Positions 8,596 to 16,826 of a stretch of DNA of 64,000 bases are shown piece by piece (the stretch's first letter is position 1; the number at the start of each line of letters is the position of its first letter). The notes beneath the pieces are model-generated. The model was not told the origin of the DNA and did not search any database. It saw only the letters and a list, made by a program, of their open reading frames with translations. The DNA lies in assembly GCF_036346595.1 (NCBI RefSeq), contig NZ_CP107834.1:4650001-4714000 (forward strand). Direction: 5' to 3'. The DNA comes from Streptomyces sp. NBC_00525. Its GTDB lineage: Bacteria; Actinomycetota; Actinomycetes; Streptomycetales; Streptomycetaceae. The translations under genes were made by a program, and so were the position numbers.

Positions 8596-9381
8596 CTACA
8601 GCCCCTGCCAGGCCGGCTTCGCGGCCCAGGTCGCGCGGAAGTAGTCCGCCAGCTTCAGCTTCGACGCGGCGGCCTCGTCGACCACCACCGTCGCGTGCGG
8701 GTGCAGCTGGAGCGCGGAGGCGGGCACGACCGAGGCGACCGGACCCTCCACCGTCGCCGCCACCGCGTCCGCCTTGCCCTCGCCGGTGGCGAGCAGGATC
8801 GGGTGGCGGGCCTCCAGGATGGTGCCGATGCCCTGGGTGATGACGTGGTGCGGCACCTGCTCGATGTCGTTGTCGAAGAAGCGCGCGTTGTCGATCCGGG
8901 TCTGCTCGGTGAGCGTCTTGATCCGGGTGCGGGAGGCGAGCGAGGAGCACGGCTCGTTGAAGCCGATGTGCCCGTCGGTGCCGATGCCGAGCAGCTGGAG
9001 GTCCACCCCGCCGGCCGCGGCGAGCGCCTTGTCGTACGCCTCGCAGGCCGCCTGGACGTCCTCGGCGGAGCCGTCGGGGCCCATGAACGCGTCCTCGGAC
9101 AGGCCGAGCGGTTCGACGACCTCGCGCAGCACCACGGAGCGGTACGACTCGGGGTGGCCCGCCGGCAGCCCCACGTACTCGTCGAGCTGGCAGATGCGGG
9201 CGCGCGAGGCGTCCACGGCCCCGGAGCGGACCTTGTCCGCGAGGGCCTGGTAGATGGGCAGCGGGGTAGAGCCGGTGGCAACGCCGAGCAGGGCGTCGGG
9301 CTTGCGGCTCAGCAGGGCGCCGATGGCCCCCGCGATCAGTTCGCCGCCTGCCTTGGCGTCCGGGACGATGACAACTTCCAC
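8596..9381 (-). CDS. nagB: Glucosamine-6-phosphate deaminase NagB
   Basis: NagB converts glucosamine-6-phosphate to fructose-6-phosphate and ammonia, feeding amino-sugar carbon into glycolysis and removing the DasR effector. The 261-residue protein has the family motif GIGTDGHIGFNEPCSS in the middle and begins MEVVIVPDAKAGGELIAGAI. ATG at 9381 gives the usual length. A dre-like operator lies 35-50 bp upstream, so repression by DasR is likely. It converges with the das operon across a shared terminator. Confidence 0.95.
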   Translation of the reverse strand: MEVVIVPDAKAGGELIAGAIGALLSRKPDALLGVATGSTPLPIYQALADKVRSGAVDASRARICQLDEYVGLPAGHPESYRSVVLREVVEPLGLSEDAFMGPDGSAEDVQAACEAYDKALAAAGGVDLQLLGIGTDGHIGFNEPCSSLASRTRIKTLTEQTRIDNARFFDNDIEQVPHHVITQGIGTILEARHPILLATGEGKADAVAATVEGPVASVVPASALQLHPHATVVVDEAAASKLKLADYFRATWAAKPAWQGL

Positions 9382-9415
9382 GCGGGGCCTGCCGATCCGA
9401 TCGAAGAGTGACGTC

Positions 9416-9431
9416 TGTGGTATAGACCAAT
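9416..9431. promoter_or_regulatory. dre-like DasR site between nagB and the SIS-domain gene
   Basis: TGTGGTATAGACCAAT matches the dre consensus at 12 of 16 positions and keeps the TGGT...ACCA palindrome. It is 35 bp from the nagB start and 170 bp from the divergent SIS gene, so its main target is nagB. Confidence 0.78.
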
Positions 9432-9600
9432 CAAGTTCCTAATCTAGCAGACTCGGGCCGCCCGGACACGGCCGTCCCGGCCCCTGGACCGCGCCCTGCG
9501 GACCCCGCCCGCAATCCCTCCGGACCCCGTCCGCTGGCGGCCCCCGCGCGCCCCGTGCTCGACTGGGCCGATCCATCGCGACCACCGGGAGGCACCAGAC

Positions 9601-10671
9601 ATGTCCGCCACGCACCCGGCCGACGACCGCGAGCGGCCCGGCCGCATCATGTCCGGCGAGATGGCCGAGCAGCCCGCGATGCTCCGCCGCATCCTGGAAC
9701 GCGGCGCCCCGGCCATCCGCCGGACCGCCGAGCGGATCGCGGCCCGCAACCCGCGCTTCGTCCTGCTCACCGCCCGCGGCACCTCCGACAACGCGGCGCT
9801 CTACGCCAAGTACCTGCTGGAGATCACGATGGGGCTGCCCTGCGGCCTCGCCTCGATGTCCACCACCACGGCCTACGGCGCCCGGCCGGACCTGCGCGAC
9901 GTCCTGGTGATCACGGTCAGCCAGTCCGGCGGCTCCCCGGACCTGGTGGCGTCCACCACGGCCGCGCGGGAGGCCGGTGCGGTGACCCTGGCCGTGACCA
10001 ACAACCCGGACTCGCCGCTCGCGGCGGTCTCCGAGTACCACATCGACATCCTGGCCGGTCCCGAGAAGGCCCTGCCGGCCACCAAGACGTACACCGCCTC
10101 CCTGCTCGCGCTGTATCTGTTCGTCGAGGGGCTGCGCGGCGGCGACGGGGCGGCGGCCGCGGTCCTGCCCGAGCGCGCCGAGGAGGTGCTCGCACGCAAG
10201 GACGAGGTACGGGCCCTGGCCTCCCGGTACCGCTTCGCCGAGCGCATGGTGATCACCTCGCGCGGCTACGGCTACCCCACGGCCAAGGAGGCCGCCCTCA
10301 AGCTCATGGAGACCAGCTACATCCCGGCACTCTCCTACTCGGGGGCCGACCTGCTGCACGGCCCGCTCGCCATGGTCGACAACATCTCGCCGGTGATCGC
10401 CGTGGTGACCGACGGCCGGGGCGGCGAGGCCCTGCAGCCCGTGCTGGACCGACTGCGCGGCCGGGGCGCCGACCTGTTCGTCGTCGGCCCCGAGGCGCAG
10501 GTGGCGGCGGCCAGCGCGGGCTTCGTGCTGCCGACCGCGGGCGTGGCCGAGGAGGTCCAGCCGGTCCTGGAGATCCTGCCGCTCCAGATGCTGGCGTACG
10601 AGGTGACGATCGCGCGCGGCCAGGACCCGGACGCGCCGCGCGCGCTCGCGAAGGTCACCGAGACCCGCTGA
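9601..10671 (+). CDS. SIS-domain amino-sugar isomerase/deaminase (GlmS C-half-like)
   Basis: This 356-residue protein consists of two sugar isomerase (SIS) domains, with LLTARGTSDNAALYAKYL early and MVITSRGYGYPTAKEAALKL in the second half. It resembles the isomerase half of glucosamine synthase GlmS but lacks the N-terminal glutaminase domain. That makes it either an alternative glucosamine-6-phosphate deaminase (NagB-II type) or a tagatose/galactosamine isomerase relative. ATG at 9601 follows GGGAGG. Divergence from nagB across a dre site supports an amino-sugar role. The precise reaction cannot be read from the sequence. Confidence 0.85.
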   Translation: MSATHPADDRERPGRIMSGEMAEQPAMLRRILERGAPAIRRTAERIAARNPRFVLLTARGTSDNAALYAKYLLEITMGLPCGLASMSTTTAYGARPDLRDVLVITVSQSGGSPDLVASTTAAREAGAVTLAVTNNPDSPLAAVSEYHIDILAGPEKALPATKTYTASLLALYLFVEGLRGGDGAAAAVLPERAEEVLARKDEVRALASRYRFAERMVITSRGYGYPTAKEAALKLMETSYIPALSYSGADLLHGPLAMVDNISPVIAVVTDGRGGEALQPVLDRLRGRGADLFVVGPEAQVAAASAGFVLPTAGVAEEVQPVLEILPLQMLAYEVTIARGQDPDAPRALAKVTETR

Positions 10672-10691
10672 GGGGGCTGCGTCAAAGAGGA

Positions 10692-10717
10692 CGGCCCGCG
10701 GAAAAACCCGCGGGCCG
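10692..10717 (+). terminator. Terminator after the SIS-domain gene
   Basis: CGGCCCGCGG (10692-10701) pairs with CCGCGGGCCG (10708-10717) around an AAAAAC loop, 20 bp past the stop codon. The rest of 10672-11033 holds GC-rich sequence and one dre-like site. Confidence 0.78.
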
Positions 10718-10910
10718 CGGCGCCGGGCCGGGACCCTCAGCCCGACCAGCACCGCAGCCCGGAGTAGGGCCGCCCTCGCGGGCGGCCGGCTCGGCCGGCG
10801 GTGTGCGGTGCCCCCGGCCGGGGGGAGGCGCCGGCGCAGTCAGGGCAGAAGGCGCGGCACCTCGGTCCGCTCTCCTGTGCGGGGAGAGCGGAGGTTCGTA
10901 CAGTCATCAT

Positions 10911-10926
10911 TGTGGACTAGACCAAT
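10911..10926. promoter_or_regulatory. dre-like DasR site upstream of the sensor kinase gene
   Basis: TGTGGACTAGACCAAT matches the dre consensus at 12 of 16 positions, with an intact CTAGACCA half. It lies 107 bp upstream of the kinase start and 240 bp after the SIS gene, beyond that gene's terminator. It should therefore act on the kinase promoter if functional. Confidence 0.65.
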
Positions 10927-11033
10927 AGCCCCTGTCCATCCGCAGGACACGGCAATGCGGGCCCTTCTTCCCTGCACGTACGGGCAGGGTTTTCGGTTCG
11001 GAACGGTACGCGTCCACGGGTACGCTCGCACAC

Positions 11034-12509
11034 GTGCCCTCCATGAACGACCTCGTACGCCAGCACACCGCCCTGAGCGACACCGACCTCGAGTGGCTCC
11101 ATCTGCTGGTTTCGGAGTGGCAGCTGCTCTCCGACCTCTCCTTCGCCGACCTGGTGCTGTGGGTCCCCACCCGCGACGGCACCCGGTACGTGTCCGTCGC
11201 CCAGATGCGGCCCAACACCGGCCCCACCTCCTACCAGGACGACATGGTCGGGCATCTGGTGCCGCGCGGCCGGCGCCCGCTGCTCGACGCCGCCCTGGAC
11301 GAGGGCCGCATCGTGCGCGAGGGGGACCCCGAGTGGCGCGAGGAGGTCCCGGTACGGGTCGAGTCGATCCCGGTGCGCCGGGAGGGCCGGGTGCTCGGCG
11401 TCATCGCGCGCAACACCAACCTGCTCACCGTCCGCACCCCTTCGCGGCTGGAGCTGACCTACCTCCAGTCCGCGTCCGACCTGGCGCAGATGATCGCCGC
11501 CGGGGCCTTCCCCTTCCCCGGCCAGCAGGTGGACATGGACGCGTCGCCGCGCGTCGGTGACGGCCTGATCCGGCTGGACGCCGACGGCGTGGTGCACTAC
11601 GCCAGCCCCAACGGCCTCTCCGCCTACCACCGCCTCGGCCTCGCCTCCGATCTGGTCGGCCAGCACCTGGGCCAGATCACCGCCGAACTCGCCCCGTCCC
11701 GGGGGCCGGTGGACGAGGCCCTGGTCAAACTGGCCAGCGGTTACGCGCCCCGTGAGTTCGAGGTGGAGTGCTCGGGCGGGGTGATCCAGCTCCGCGCGAT
11801 CCCGCTCAAGCCGAAGGGCGTCCGCATCGGCTCCCTGGTCCTCCTCCGGGACGTGACCGAACTGCGCCGCCGCGAGCGCGAGTTGATCACCAAGGACGCC
11901 ACCATCCGGGAGATCCACCACCGGGTGAAGAACAACCTCCAGACGGTCGCCGCCCTGTTGCGGCTCCAGGCCCGCCGGATGGACTCGCCGCAGGGCCGCG
12001 AGGCGCTCAACGAGGCGGTCCGGCGCGTCGGTTCGATCGCCATCGTCCATGAGACGCTGTCCCAGAACCTGGACGAACGGGTGGAGTTCGACGAGATCGC
12101 GGACCGGGTCCTCGCGATGGTCGCCGAGATCTCGCCGGGCAAGGTCACCTGCCGCCGCACCGGACGCTTCGGGGTGCTCGACGCCGAGGTGGCCACCCCG
12201 CTGGCGATGGTCCTCACCGAGGTGCTGCAGAACGCCCTGGAACACGCCTTCTCCGTCGCCGAGTCGGGCACGGTGGAGGTCTCCGCCGTACGGGGCGGCT
12301 CACCCACCGAGGGACGGCTGCTGATCACCGTCCAGGACGACGGCTGCGGACTGCCCGAGGGATTCGACCCGCAGCAGGCCGGCAACCTCGGCCTCCAGAT
12401 CGTCCGCACGCTGGTCGAGGGCGAGCTGGGCGGCTCGTTCGGCATGGTCCCGGCGCCGGAGCGCGGTACGCAGGTCGTCCTCGACATCCCGGTCCGCAAT
12501 GAGAAGTAG
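11034..12509 (+). CDS. pdtaS: PdtaS-like sensor histidine kinase
   Basis: This soluble 491-residue sensor kinase has no transmembrane segment. Order: an N-terminal GAF-like domain (about 1-150), a PAS domain (about 175-280), a HisKA_2 dimer/phosphoacceptor segment REIHHRVKNNLQTVAALLRLQ (His295/His296 region), and an HATPase domain (LTEVLQNALEHAF; DDGCGLPEGFDP). This matches PdtaS/HWE-class kinases, which in actinobacteria signal to an RNA-binding ANTAR regulator (PdtaR), not encoded here. GTG at 11034 was taken; ATG at 11043 is an alternative. A dre-like site upstream hints at a link to amino-sugar control. Confidence 0.85.
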   Translation: MPSMNDLVRQHTALSDTDLEWLHLLVSEWQLLSDLSFADLVLWVPTRDGTRYVSVAQMRPNTGPTSYQDDMVGHLVPRGRRPLLDAALDEGRIVREGDPEWREEVPVRVESIPVRREGRVLGVIARNTNLLTVRTPSRLELTYLQSASDLAQMIAAGAFPFPGQQVDMDASPRVGDGLIRLDADGVVHYASPNGLSAYHRLGLASDLVGQHLGQITAELAPSRGPVDEALVKLASGYAPREFEVECSGGVIQLRAIPLKPKGVRIGSLVLLRDVTELRRRERELITKDATIREIHHRVKNNLQTVAALLRLQARRMDSPQGREALNEAVRRVGSIAIVHETLSQNLDERVEFDEIADRVLAMVAEISPGKVTCRRTGRFGVLDAEVATPLAMVLTEVLQNALEHAFSVAESGTVEVSAVRGGSPTEGRLLITVQDDGCGLPEGFDPQQAGNLGLQIVRTLVEGELGGSFGMVPAPERGTQVVLDIPVRNEK

Positions 12510-12527
12510 CGGCCCGCCGCACACGGC

Positions 12528-12564
12528 AGAGAGCCCGGACCGTCGGTGACGGTCCGGGCTCTCT
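12528..12564. terminator. Bidirectional terminator between kinase and wblE
   Basis: AGAGAGCCCGGACC (12528-12541) pairs perfectly with GGTCCGGGCTCTCT (12551-12564). It lies between the convergent kinase and wblE genes. Confidence 0.85.
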
Positions 12565-12694
12565 GGTCAAGCGTGCGCTTCGGGGGTACTGCGCGCTGCG
12601 ACTCGGGGGGCGGGGTGGGGCGTACGCGCTGTCTACGGAGTAATGCCGTCAGGCATACGCACCACCGGGCTGAGGTTCGTAGCGGTGGCGTCGG

Positions 12695-12952
12695 TCAGGC
12701 GCTGGCGTTGCGCGCCCGGTTGCGAGCGGCGCGGCGCTTCATTGCGCGGCGCTCGTCCTCGCTGAGGCCACCCCAGACGCCGGAGTCCTGGCCGGACTCG
12801 AGCGCCCACTGCAGGCACTGCTCCATGACGGGGCAGCGACGGCAGACGGCCTTGGCTTCCTCGATCTGCAGCAGCGCAGGACCGGTGTTGCCGATGGGGA
12901 AGAACAGCTCCGGGTCTTCCTCACGACAAACGGCGTTGTGACGCCAGTCCAT
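12695..12952 (-). CDS. wblE: WhiB-family iron-sulfur regulator WblE
   Basis: This 85-residue WhiB-like protein is of the WblE/WhiB1 type. Four cysteines that should hold a [4Fe-4S] cluster are at 9, 37, 40 and 46 (C...CxxCxxxxxC). The GVWGG turn is at 58-62, followed by a basic DNA-binding tail (RRAMKRRAARNRARN). ATG at 12952 is preceded by a strong AAGGAGAGG site. Such proteins bind the principal sigma factor and respond to nitric oxide or redox. The name follows close resemblance and the gene context known from S. coelicolor. Confidence 0.93.
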   Translation of the reverse strand: MDWRHNAVCREEDPELFFPIGNTGPALLQIEEAKAVCRRCPVMEQCLQWALESGQDSGVWGGLSEDERRAMKRRAARNRARNASA

Positions 12953-13271
12953 GGCTGCTACCTCTCCTTGGTATTACGTACTGTGGCTTGTGAATGTGAA
13001 CGCTTTCACGAATCCCCCCGCAGGTGTAGGGCCGACGACCAGAAGGACTGGTTGTGGTCCTGTGAAGTGAGGAGGGGTTCTGGCTCTCAGTGGAGGCCGT
13101 TGTTGCGGGCCGTCCCGATCGCCATGTAGAGATTCGCAAACCTCGGCGACGGATACAACCCCTTCTGGAAAGTTTTTTTTGATTCCTCGGTGTCGGCTAG
13201 GTCACAGCCGTACTTCTAGAGGGTGGAAGCCAGTCCAAACGTTCGAGTTAAAGGACTTTGGTCCCTTCCAC
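12953..13271 (-). other. Intergenic region carrying the wblE promoter
   Basis: This is 319 bp of non-coding DNA. It is richer in A and T than its surroundings and contains an eight-base T run at 13173-13180 (A tract on the wblE strand). I see no clear -35/-10 pair and no open frame with normal codon use. It should hold the wblE promoter and leader and the end of the neighbouring lipid kinase transcript. Confidence 0.55.
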
Positions 13272-14240
13272 TCACACAATCACACGCAGTGCACGGCGTA
13301 CGCCTGTGAACGTCACACTCGTACGCACTCCGAGGTGGTCACCGTCCATCTGGAAGGGCAGTGGCACCTTGGAATGCAAGGTGAAGTCCGTCAGGTCGTG
13401 CCGGGATACCGCGTGCTTGCCGCGAGGGCCCTTCTCGGGGCTCGACGTGAGCAGCTGGGTGGCGTAGCGGCTGACTGCGGGAGTGGAGAGTTTCCGCAGG
13501 CCAAGCACGTCGAGAGCGGTGTCGAAGGACGCCTTCGGGGCCGCGTAGATCGGCCGGTTCCCCAGGTACGTCCAGGGGGCCGTGTTGCAGATTATGGAAA
13601 GCGCGAGATCGGTGACCGGTTCCTCGCCGGGCACGTCGAGCGTTATGACGCCCTGCCTGCGGTGCGGCTCGTCCAGGAATTGCCGGACGACCTGCCGGAC
13701 GTAGAGCGCGTGCGTCGAACGCTTGCCGCGTTCCCGCTGCTGTTCGACCCGGCCGATCACTCCCGCGTCGAAACCGAGGCCGGCGCAGAAGGTGAACCAG
13801 CGCTCCGGCACGGATTCGTCCTCCGTGCCCGGCGTACCGCCCGCCAGGCCCAGGCCCACCGTGCGTTCGGTCCGGTTCGCCAGGGCGTCCAGAATGGCGC
13901 CGGTCGCCTCCACCGCGTCGTTCGGGAGCCCCAGGGCGCGCGCGAACACATTGGTGGAGCCGCCGGGCACCACGGCCAGCCTCGGCAGCCGGTCGAGGTC
14001 CGGGCCCCGGTGCAGCAGGCCGTTGACCACCTCGTTGACCGTGCCGTCGCCGCCGAGCGCCACCACCAGATCGATGTCGTCGCTGTCGGCGGCCCGCCGG
14101 CCCAGATCGCGGGCGTGTCCCCGGTACTCCGTGGACACGGCCTCCAGCTTCATCTCGCTGGCCAGCGCGTGGATCAGCACATCACGGGTCCGCGCACTGG
14201 TGGTGGTGGCTGCCGGGTTGACCACGAGAAGTGCGCGCAT
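13272..14240 (-). CDS. Diacylglycerol/sphingosine kinase-family lipid kinase
   Basis: The protein carries the DAGK catalytic signature ALGGDGTVNEVVNGL and a downstream GGSTNVFARALGLP segment, placing it with YegS/BmrU-type lipid kinases that phosphorylate diacylglycerol or related lipids. I chose ATG at 14240 (MRALLVVNPAA, 322 aa), which places the first beta strand at the N-terminus and has GGTAGG upstream. A GTG at 14261 would add seven residues. It is separated from neighbours and probably transcribed alone. Substrate unknown. Confidence 0.87.
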   Translation of the reverse strand: MRALLVVNPAATTTSARTRDVLIHALASEMKLEAVSTEYRGHARDLGRRAADSDDIDLVVALGGDGTVNEVVNGLLHRGPDLDRLPRLAVVPGGSTNVFARALGLPNDAVEATGAILDALANRTERTVGLGLAGGTPGTEDESVPERWFTFCAGLGFDAGVIGRVEQQRERGKRSTHALYVRQVVRQFLDEPHRRQGVITLDVPGEEPVTDLALSIICNTAPWTYLGNRPIYAAPKASFDTALDVLGLRKLSTPAVSRYATQLLTSSPEKGPRGKHAVSRHDLTDFTLHSKVPLPFQMDGDHLGVRTSVTFTGVRRALRVIV

Positions 14241-14380
14241 GACCGCCAGCCTACCTACCACGGGGTACCGCCCTGAAGTCCTTCCCGCACACCCTCACGC
14301 TCGGTGACGGCTCGGGAGCGGGGCGGCGGCGCGCCGACCCCGGCTTTCCCTTCCGGGCGCCGGGATGCCAACCTGCAAGG

Positions 14381-14833
14381 GTGAGTACTCAGCAGAACGC
14401 GCCCTCCCCGGCCCCCTCGGCGGACCCGGCGAAGCCCGTCAGGATCACGCTGGTGGCCGGGGTTAACGCCCTGGAGGGCGCCGCCCTCGTCGCCGGCGGG
14501 ATCTACATGCTGGTGATGGGGCTGCTGGGCCGCCCCGACAGCCCCCAGCAGGCGGAGATGGGCGGTCTGACCGTGATCGCCCTCGGCCTGATCCCGGTCT
14601 TCGCCGCGCGCGGACTGCTGCTGCGGCGCAGCTGGAGCCGGGGCCCCGCGCTCATCACGCAGATCATCGCGCTGCCGGTGGCCTGGACCCTGCTGCGCTC
14701 CCACGACCTGCTCATCCCGGCCGGCATCGTGCTCGCGGCGCTCGCGCTGACCGCGCTCTACCAGCTGGCCCGGCCGGCCACCGTCGAGGCCCTGGGCATC
14801 CGCAGGCCGGGCTCGGCGCCCGAGACGGACTGA
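14381..14833 (+). CDS. Small integral membrane protein
   Basis: This 150-residue protein starts at GTG 14381. After a polar, proline-rich N-terminus it shows four hydrophobic segments (about 25-50, 62-85, 92-110, 113-132) and a short charged tail. I recognise no functional motif. It is transcribed toward sigH and ends at a shared palindromic terminator. High-GC codon use is normal for the genome, supporting a real gene. Confidence 0.75.
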   Translation: MSTQQNAPSPAPSADPAKPVRITLVAGVNALEGAALVAGGIYMLVMGLLGRPDSPQQAEMGGLTVIALGLIPVFAARGLLLRRSWSRGPALITQIIALPVAWTLLRSHDLLIPAGIVLAALALTALYQLARPATVEALGIRRPGSAPETD

Positions 14834-14845
14834 CCGGGCCCGCTG

Positions 14846-14889
14846 CGCGAAGGAGGCCGCCGGGGACGTCCCCGGCGGCCTCCTTCGCG
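14846..14889. terminator. 44-nt palindromic bidirectional terminator
   Basis: Perfect inverted repeat centred on 14867/14868 (CGCGAAGGAGGCCGCCGGGG and complement). It serves the membrane protein gene on the plus strand and sigH on the minus strand. Confidence 0.85.
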
Positions 14890-14910
14890 TACGTACGACA
14901 GGGCCGCGCC

Positions 14911-15891
14911 CTACTCCTCGACCAGCAGCCGCTCGCGCAGCTGCGCCAGCGTGCGGGCCAGCAGCCGCGAGACGTGCATCTGCGAGATGCCGACCTCCTG
15001 CGCGATCTGCGACTGGGTCATGTTGCCGAAGAACCGCAGCAGCAGGATGCGCTTCTCCCGCGGCGGCAGATCCTCCAGGAGCGGCTTCAGCGACTCCCGG
15101 TACTCGACGCCCTCCAGCGCCTCGTCCTCGGAGCCCAGGGTGTCCGCCACGGCCGGCGACTCGTCGTCCGTGTCCGGCACGTCCAGCGAGAGCGTGCTGT
15201 ACGCGTTGGCCGACTCCAGCCCCTCCAGGACCTCCTCCTCGGAGATCCCCAGCCGCTCCGCCAGCTCGTGCACGGTGGGCGAGCGGCCGTGCAGCTGGGA
15301 CAGCTCGGCGGTCGCCGAGGTCAGCGAGAGCCGCAGCTCCTGGAGGCGGCGCGGCACCCGCACCGCCCAGCCCTTGTCGCGGAAGTGGCGCTTGATCTCC
15401 CCGACGACCGTGGGCGTCGCGTACGTCGAGAACTCGACGCCCCGCTCCGGGTCGAACCGGTCGACGGACTTGATCAGCCCGATGGTGGCGACCTGGGTCA
15501 GGTCGTCCAGCGGCTCCCCGCGGTTGCGGAAGCGCCGGGCCAGGTGCTCCACCAGCGGCAGATGCATCCGCACCAGCCGGTTGCGCAGCTCGGCCCGCTC
15601 CGGCGAGCCGTCGGGCAGCGCGCGCAGCTCGACGAACAACGCCCGCGCACCGCTGCGGTCGTTCGGATCGTGGTGCCCGTGCTCGCTCATCTGGCCTGCC
15701 CGCTCCGCCTGCGACTGCTCCACCGCGACCGTAGTGCCGGCCGGCACGTCCACCCCGCCCACCGCACGGGGCAGGTCGTCCCCGTCCACCGGATGAGGCA
15801 GTGCCTGCTGGTCCGGGATGCCCGCCGCGCGCACCACCCCTGGTCGGATCGTCTCGTCCCGCACAGGACCGTCCCCGTTTCCGTCGCTCAC
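14911..15891 (-). CDS. sigH: RNA polymerase sigma factor SigH (SigB/SigF family)
   Basis: This stress and development sigma factor of the SigB/F type has regions 2 to 4 complete, with DLTQVATIGLIKSVDRFDPE, STYATPTVVGEIKRHFRDKGW, and the final helix-turn-helix MTQSQIAQEVGISQMHVSRL. The longest form starts at GTG 15891, overlapping the prsH stop by 4 bp (GTGA), giving 326 aa. A second in-frame start at ATG 15690 (MSEHGHH, 259 aa) would give a form without the acidic N-terminal extension. S. coelicolor SigH is known to be made in several N-terminal sizes. The upstream anti-sigma gene is cotranscribed. Confidence 0.92.
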   Translation of the reverse strand: MSDGNGDGPVRDETIRPGVVRAAGIPDQQALPHPVDGDDLPRAVGGVDVPAGTTVAVEQSQAERAGQMSEHGHHDPNDRSGARALFVELRALPDGSPERAELRNRLVRMHLPLVEHLARRFRNRGEPLDDLTQVATIGLIKSVDRFDPERGVEFSTYATPTVVGEIKRHFRDKGWAVRVPRRLQELRLSLTSATAELSQLHGRSPTVHELAERLGISEEEVLEGLESANAYSTLSLDVPDTDDESPAVADTLGSEDEALEGVEYRESLKPLLEDLPPREKRILLLRFFGNMTQSQIAQEVGISQMHVSRLLARTLAQLRERLLVEE

Positions 15892-16301
15892 GCCGGCCCT
15901 GGTCCCGCGCCGCGCTGTTTGTACAGGCTGATGCTGACCGTACGGTCGTCGGCGACCGAGGAGTCGACCTTCCCGGCCAGTGCGGAGAGCACCGTCCAGG
16001 CGAAGGTGTCGCGCTCCGGGGCGCGGCCGTCCGTGGTGGGGGCCGCGACCGTCACCTCGAGTGAATCGTCGATGAGACGGAACACGCAGCTGAGGACGGA
16101 GCCCGGCACGGCCTGCTGGAGCAGGATCGCGCACGCCTCGTCCACCGCGATGCGAAGGTCCTCGATCTCGTCGAGAGTGAAGTCCAAACGTGCTGCGAGA
16201 CCGGCCGTGGCCGTGCGCAGCACCGACAGGTAGGCACCCGCAGCGGGCAGCCGGACCTCCACGAAGTCCTGATTGCCGGGCTCGCCTGCGATCTGGGACA
16301 C
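15888..16301 (-). CDS. prsH: PrsH/UshX anti-sigma factor for SigH
   Basis: This is an HATPase-fold anti-sigma factor of about 137 residues, RsbW/SpoIIAB-like. The N1 box region is DLRIAVDEACAILLQQ. A downstream G-like segment is degenerate, as in many actinobacterial RsbW proteins. GTG at 16301 (MSQIAGEPG) has GGAGG five bases upstream; a TTG at 16313 is less likely. It precedes and overlaps sigH, the classical anti-sigma/sigma order. By analogy it holds SigH inactive until a partner anti-anti-sigma factor, not seen here, releases it. Confidence 0.9.
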   Translation of the reverse strand: MSQIAGEPGNQDFVEVRLPAAGAYLSVLRTATAGLAARLDFTLDEIEDLRIAVDEACAILLQQAVPGSVLSCVFRLIDDSLEVTVAAPTTDGRAPERDTFAWTVLSALAGKVDSSVADDRTVSISLYKQRGAGPGPA

Positions 16302-16531
16302 CCTCACCTCCAAGGTGGCACAAACTCATTCGAGGTTCCGGGAAGAACGCCCGGAGCCATGCGGTACGTCTTCGGTTCCAGTCCGGCGACGCTATCGCGA
16401 TCCATGATGCCGTGTCGCAGGAACCCCTCCCCGTGGACGTCACTCATGGTAGATCCACGAGTACGCACAGTGGCTAGAGGTCTGCGTCGCCCAATTGCGA
16501 ACACCCGACGCCGGTTTGACGTACCCGGACC

Positions 16532-16792
16532 TCAGACGATCGAACCGTCGACAAAGCACCATCGCCACTTCTCGCCGGGCTCGAAGCTCCGCATCACCGG
16601 GTGGCCGGTCTGCTCGAAGTGGCCGGTCGCGTGCCGTCCCGGCGACGAGTCGCAGCAGCCGACGTGGCCGCAGCTCAGACACATCCGCAACTGCACCGGG
16701 TGGGTGCCGGCCGCCAGGCACTCGGGGCAGGTGGCACCGAGCGGCTCGGGTTCGGGGCGCGGCAGGTCCGGGACATGCGGGCACACACTCAT
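16532..16792 (-). CDS. UBP-type zinc finger protein
   Basis: This 86-residue protein consists almost entirely of a ZnF-UBP domain: CPHV near the start, CPEC, CLSCGHVGCCDSS, then HATGHFEQTGHPV histidines. In eukaryotes the domain binds ubiquitin C-termini; in Streptomyces the small stand-alone copies have no known role. It diverges from the Na+/H+ antiporter gene with 34 bp between starts, a pairing that may be functional. The start ATG at 16792 gives the full fold. Confidence 0.85.
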   Translation of the reverse strand: MSVCPHVPDLPRPEPEPLGATCPECLAAGTHPVQLRMCLSCGHVGCCDSSPGRHATGHFEQTGHPVMRSFEPGEKWRWCFVDGSIV

Positions 16793-16826
16793 ACGGCCAG
16801 GTTACGACGGATGCGAGGATCGCGGG

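Noticed and set aside
13141..13200. SigR-type promoter (GGAAT ... GTT) for wblE
   Set aside because: The two motifs are present on the minus strand but 22 bases apart, longer than the usual 18-19.
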